A DNA stretch of 64,000 nucleotides from Rhodanobacteraceae bacterium. GTDB taxonomy: Bacteria > Pseudomonadota > Gammaproteobacteria > Xanthomonadales > SZUA-5. Shown in pieces: positions 62,897-64,000 of the stretch. Below the pieces are notes generated by a model that saw only the letters and a program-made list of their open reading frames with translations, searched no databases and was not told the origin of the DNA. A program made the translations under genes and the position numbers. The DNA lies in the NCBI GenBank assembly GCA_016713135.1, contig JADJPR010000005.1, forward strand, positions 1-64,000, written 5' to 3'. Within the stretch, counting starts at the first letter, position 1, and each line of letters begins with the position of its first letter.

Positions 62897-63999
62897 GCGC
62901 GCGGGCTCCGGCGCGAGGGCTCGATCAGCCACAGCGCTGCCAGCATCGGCAGTCCGCCCAGGCCAGCGGCTGCCACCCACCCGAGCCGCGGCGCCCCGTT
63001 GGCGCGGCGCCAGCGCCACCACGCCAGGGCAAGCGCCAGCAGATGCAGCAGGCCCGCCAGCCACCACACCGGGCGCGGCACCGCGCCGGGAGTGGTGGCA
63101 TCCAGCGCCAGCGGCGGTCCGGGCCAGGCCTGCGCGGCTTCGCGCAGGGCGTACAGCGGGGGCGAGAACCACAGCCCCTGGTAGCGGTAGAGCCAGCCGA
63201 AATCGTGCGCCAGCGCGCGCCGCGCCACCAGCTCCACACGTCCGTCACTGCGCAGGATCTCGGCCGTCTGGAATGGCGGCGTGCCTTCCGGCAGATGCGC
63301 CCGCGCTGCGTAGGTGGCGACTACCAGGTAACCGTCCAGCAGTTCGATCATGTCCACATTCGACAGATCCCCCAGCCGCCCCTGGAAAGCCAGCCTGGCG
63401 CGCGGCTGCACCGGGTCGCGGTGGGCGAGGAAGGGGCGCGAATCGTAGATGTACAGCGCCAGATGACTGATCACCGCCAGCGACTCGCCCACCGGCGCAA
63501 GTCCGAGCACCGGCTCGCCCGGCGGCAGTTGCAGCCGCAGGCTCAGGCTGCGGGTCTCGCTCTGGTACTGGTAGGCGCTGCCGAAAGCGAGCAACAAGCG
63601 ATCCCCGGCTTGCATGCCGGGCAGGCGTCCGAGCGCCAGCGGCGGCGCCGGAAAGCGCAGCGCCAGGCCCTCCGCCGGCTTGCCATCGCGAATCTGCAGT
63701 GCATGCAGGCGTGCATCGTCGTGGCTGTAGACATAGCGCAGGCCGCGCGGATCGTCGTCGAACTCCATCGGCATCACATTGGACAGCTCCTGCGGCTGGG
63801 GCAGGCGCGAGAACTGCACGCGGGGACTCACCGGCTCGGACAGGGCGACTTGCTCGGCCAACAGCGCGGCATCCGGATGCGCGCTGCTGGCCAGCGCCGC
63901 GCGCATACGCTCGCTCGCAGTGGCTTTCTCCATGGCGTGGTGGCCCGCGGGCGGTGGCTCACTGTTGTTGGGGTGCGTGCCCCATGCAATCCAGCCCAC
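62893..63999 (-). CDS. Membrane-anchored protein of unknown function, 5' end cut by window edge
   Basis: 368 residues are visible, open to the window edge, so the start is outside. The body is beta-rich and propeller-like (GLRYVYSHDDARLHALQIRDG; LVVATYAARAHLPEG), and the C-terminus has two membrane helices (WWLAGLLHLLALALAWWRW; LGGLPMLAALWLIE). Coupled by an ATGA overlap with the S9 peptidase, so they may act together at the membrane. Family not recognised. Confidence 0.6.
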   Translation of the reverse strand: MGWIAWGTHPNNSEPPPAGHHAMEKATASERMRAALASSAHPDAALLAEQVALSEPVSPRVQFSRLPQPQELSNVMPMEFDDDPRGLRYVYSHDDARLHALQIRDGKPAEGLALRFPAPPLALGRLPGMQAGDRLLLAFGSAYQYQSETRSLSLRLQLPPGEPVLGLAPVGESLAVISHLALYIYDSRPFLAHRDPVQPRARLAFQGRLGDLSNVDMIELLDGYLVVATYAARAHLPEGTPPFQTAEILRSDGRVELVARRALAHDFGWLYRYQGLWFSPPLYALREAAQAWPGPPLALDATTPGAVPRPVWWLAGLLHLLALALAWWRWRRANGAPRLGWVAAAGLGGLPMLAALWLIEPSRRSPRA

Positions 64000-64000
64000 T

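Overview
The window is GC-rich, densely coded Gram-negative DNA. It most likely comes from the Xanthomonadales/Lysobacterales group of the Gammaproteobacteria (Rhodanobacteraceae-like). I infer this from the S-methyl-thioinosine phosphorylase–hpt–nagZ–CYTH–RlmD–RecO neighbourhood, from many secreted proteins ending in a short F-x-x-G-F-E tail, and from general gene style; no rRNA or tRNA gene is present to confirm it.

Layout. 1–4225: a broken group II intron reverse transcriptase, an intact HD-domain protein, and two frameshifted genes (SnoaL-like and a 2-hydroxyacid dehydrogenase); indels are concentrated here, so this end may be decayed or poorly assembled. 4458–14288: a nucleotide-transporter-like membrane protein, a DUF5666-type secreted protein, a 1388-residue secreted beta-propeller/PKD/di-haem peroxidase mosaic and an orphan GspE/PilB ATPase. 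14370–25510: a GNAT protein, a DUF4124 gene split by a 164-bp palindromic MITE with a 9-bp target duplication, an operon of secreted protein, Ser/Thr kinase-TPR and FHA-GGDEF, then malic enzyme and an FG-GAP secreted protein. 25991–33477: an AAA ATPase, a degenerate GGDEF protein, and a cupredoxin–sensor Ser/Thr kinase–porin–FHA operon. 33550–46494: a storage-lipid neighbourhood with a PHA-system protein, a coupled lipase/peroxiredoxin/unknown operon, a patatin, two phasin-like proteins, a two-domain fatty acyl-CoA reductase, acyl-CoA-binding protein, a TetR regulator and a wax ester synthase/DGAT. 46555–52298: housekeeping genes (mtiP, hpt, nagZ, CYTH, rlmD, a receiver-Hpt protein, recO). 52338–55851: a secreted haloperoxidase-like enzyme with an IPTL-type C-terminal anchor, coupled to an FG-GAP/ASPIC protein. 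55885–56805: repeats only. 56806–63999: amino-acid racemase, MAPEG protein, a SoxR-type regulator divergent from an MFS exporter over a clear SoxR box, a GFA-like protein, a DUF4256 protein, and an S9 peptidase coupled to a membrane protein that runs off the window.

How the parts fit. The acyl-CoA reductase plus wax ester synthase, with acyl-CoA-binding protein and phasins, can convert acyl-CoA to fatty alcohol and then wax ester or triacylglycerol stored in granules. Two separate Ser/Thr-kinase/FHA operons suggest phospho-dependent envelope signalling. Non-coding DNA carries several kinds of palindromic repeat. The most noteworthy unexplained signals are the shared C-terminal F-x-x-G-F-[ED] tail on five exported proteins, and a set of intergenic inverted repeats whose arms differ in sequence but share one architecture.
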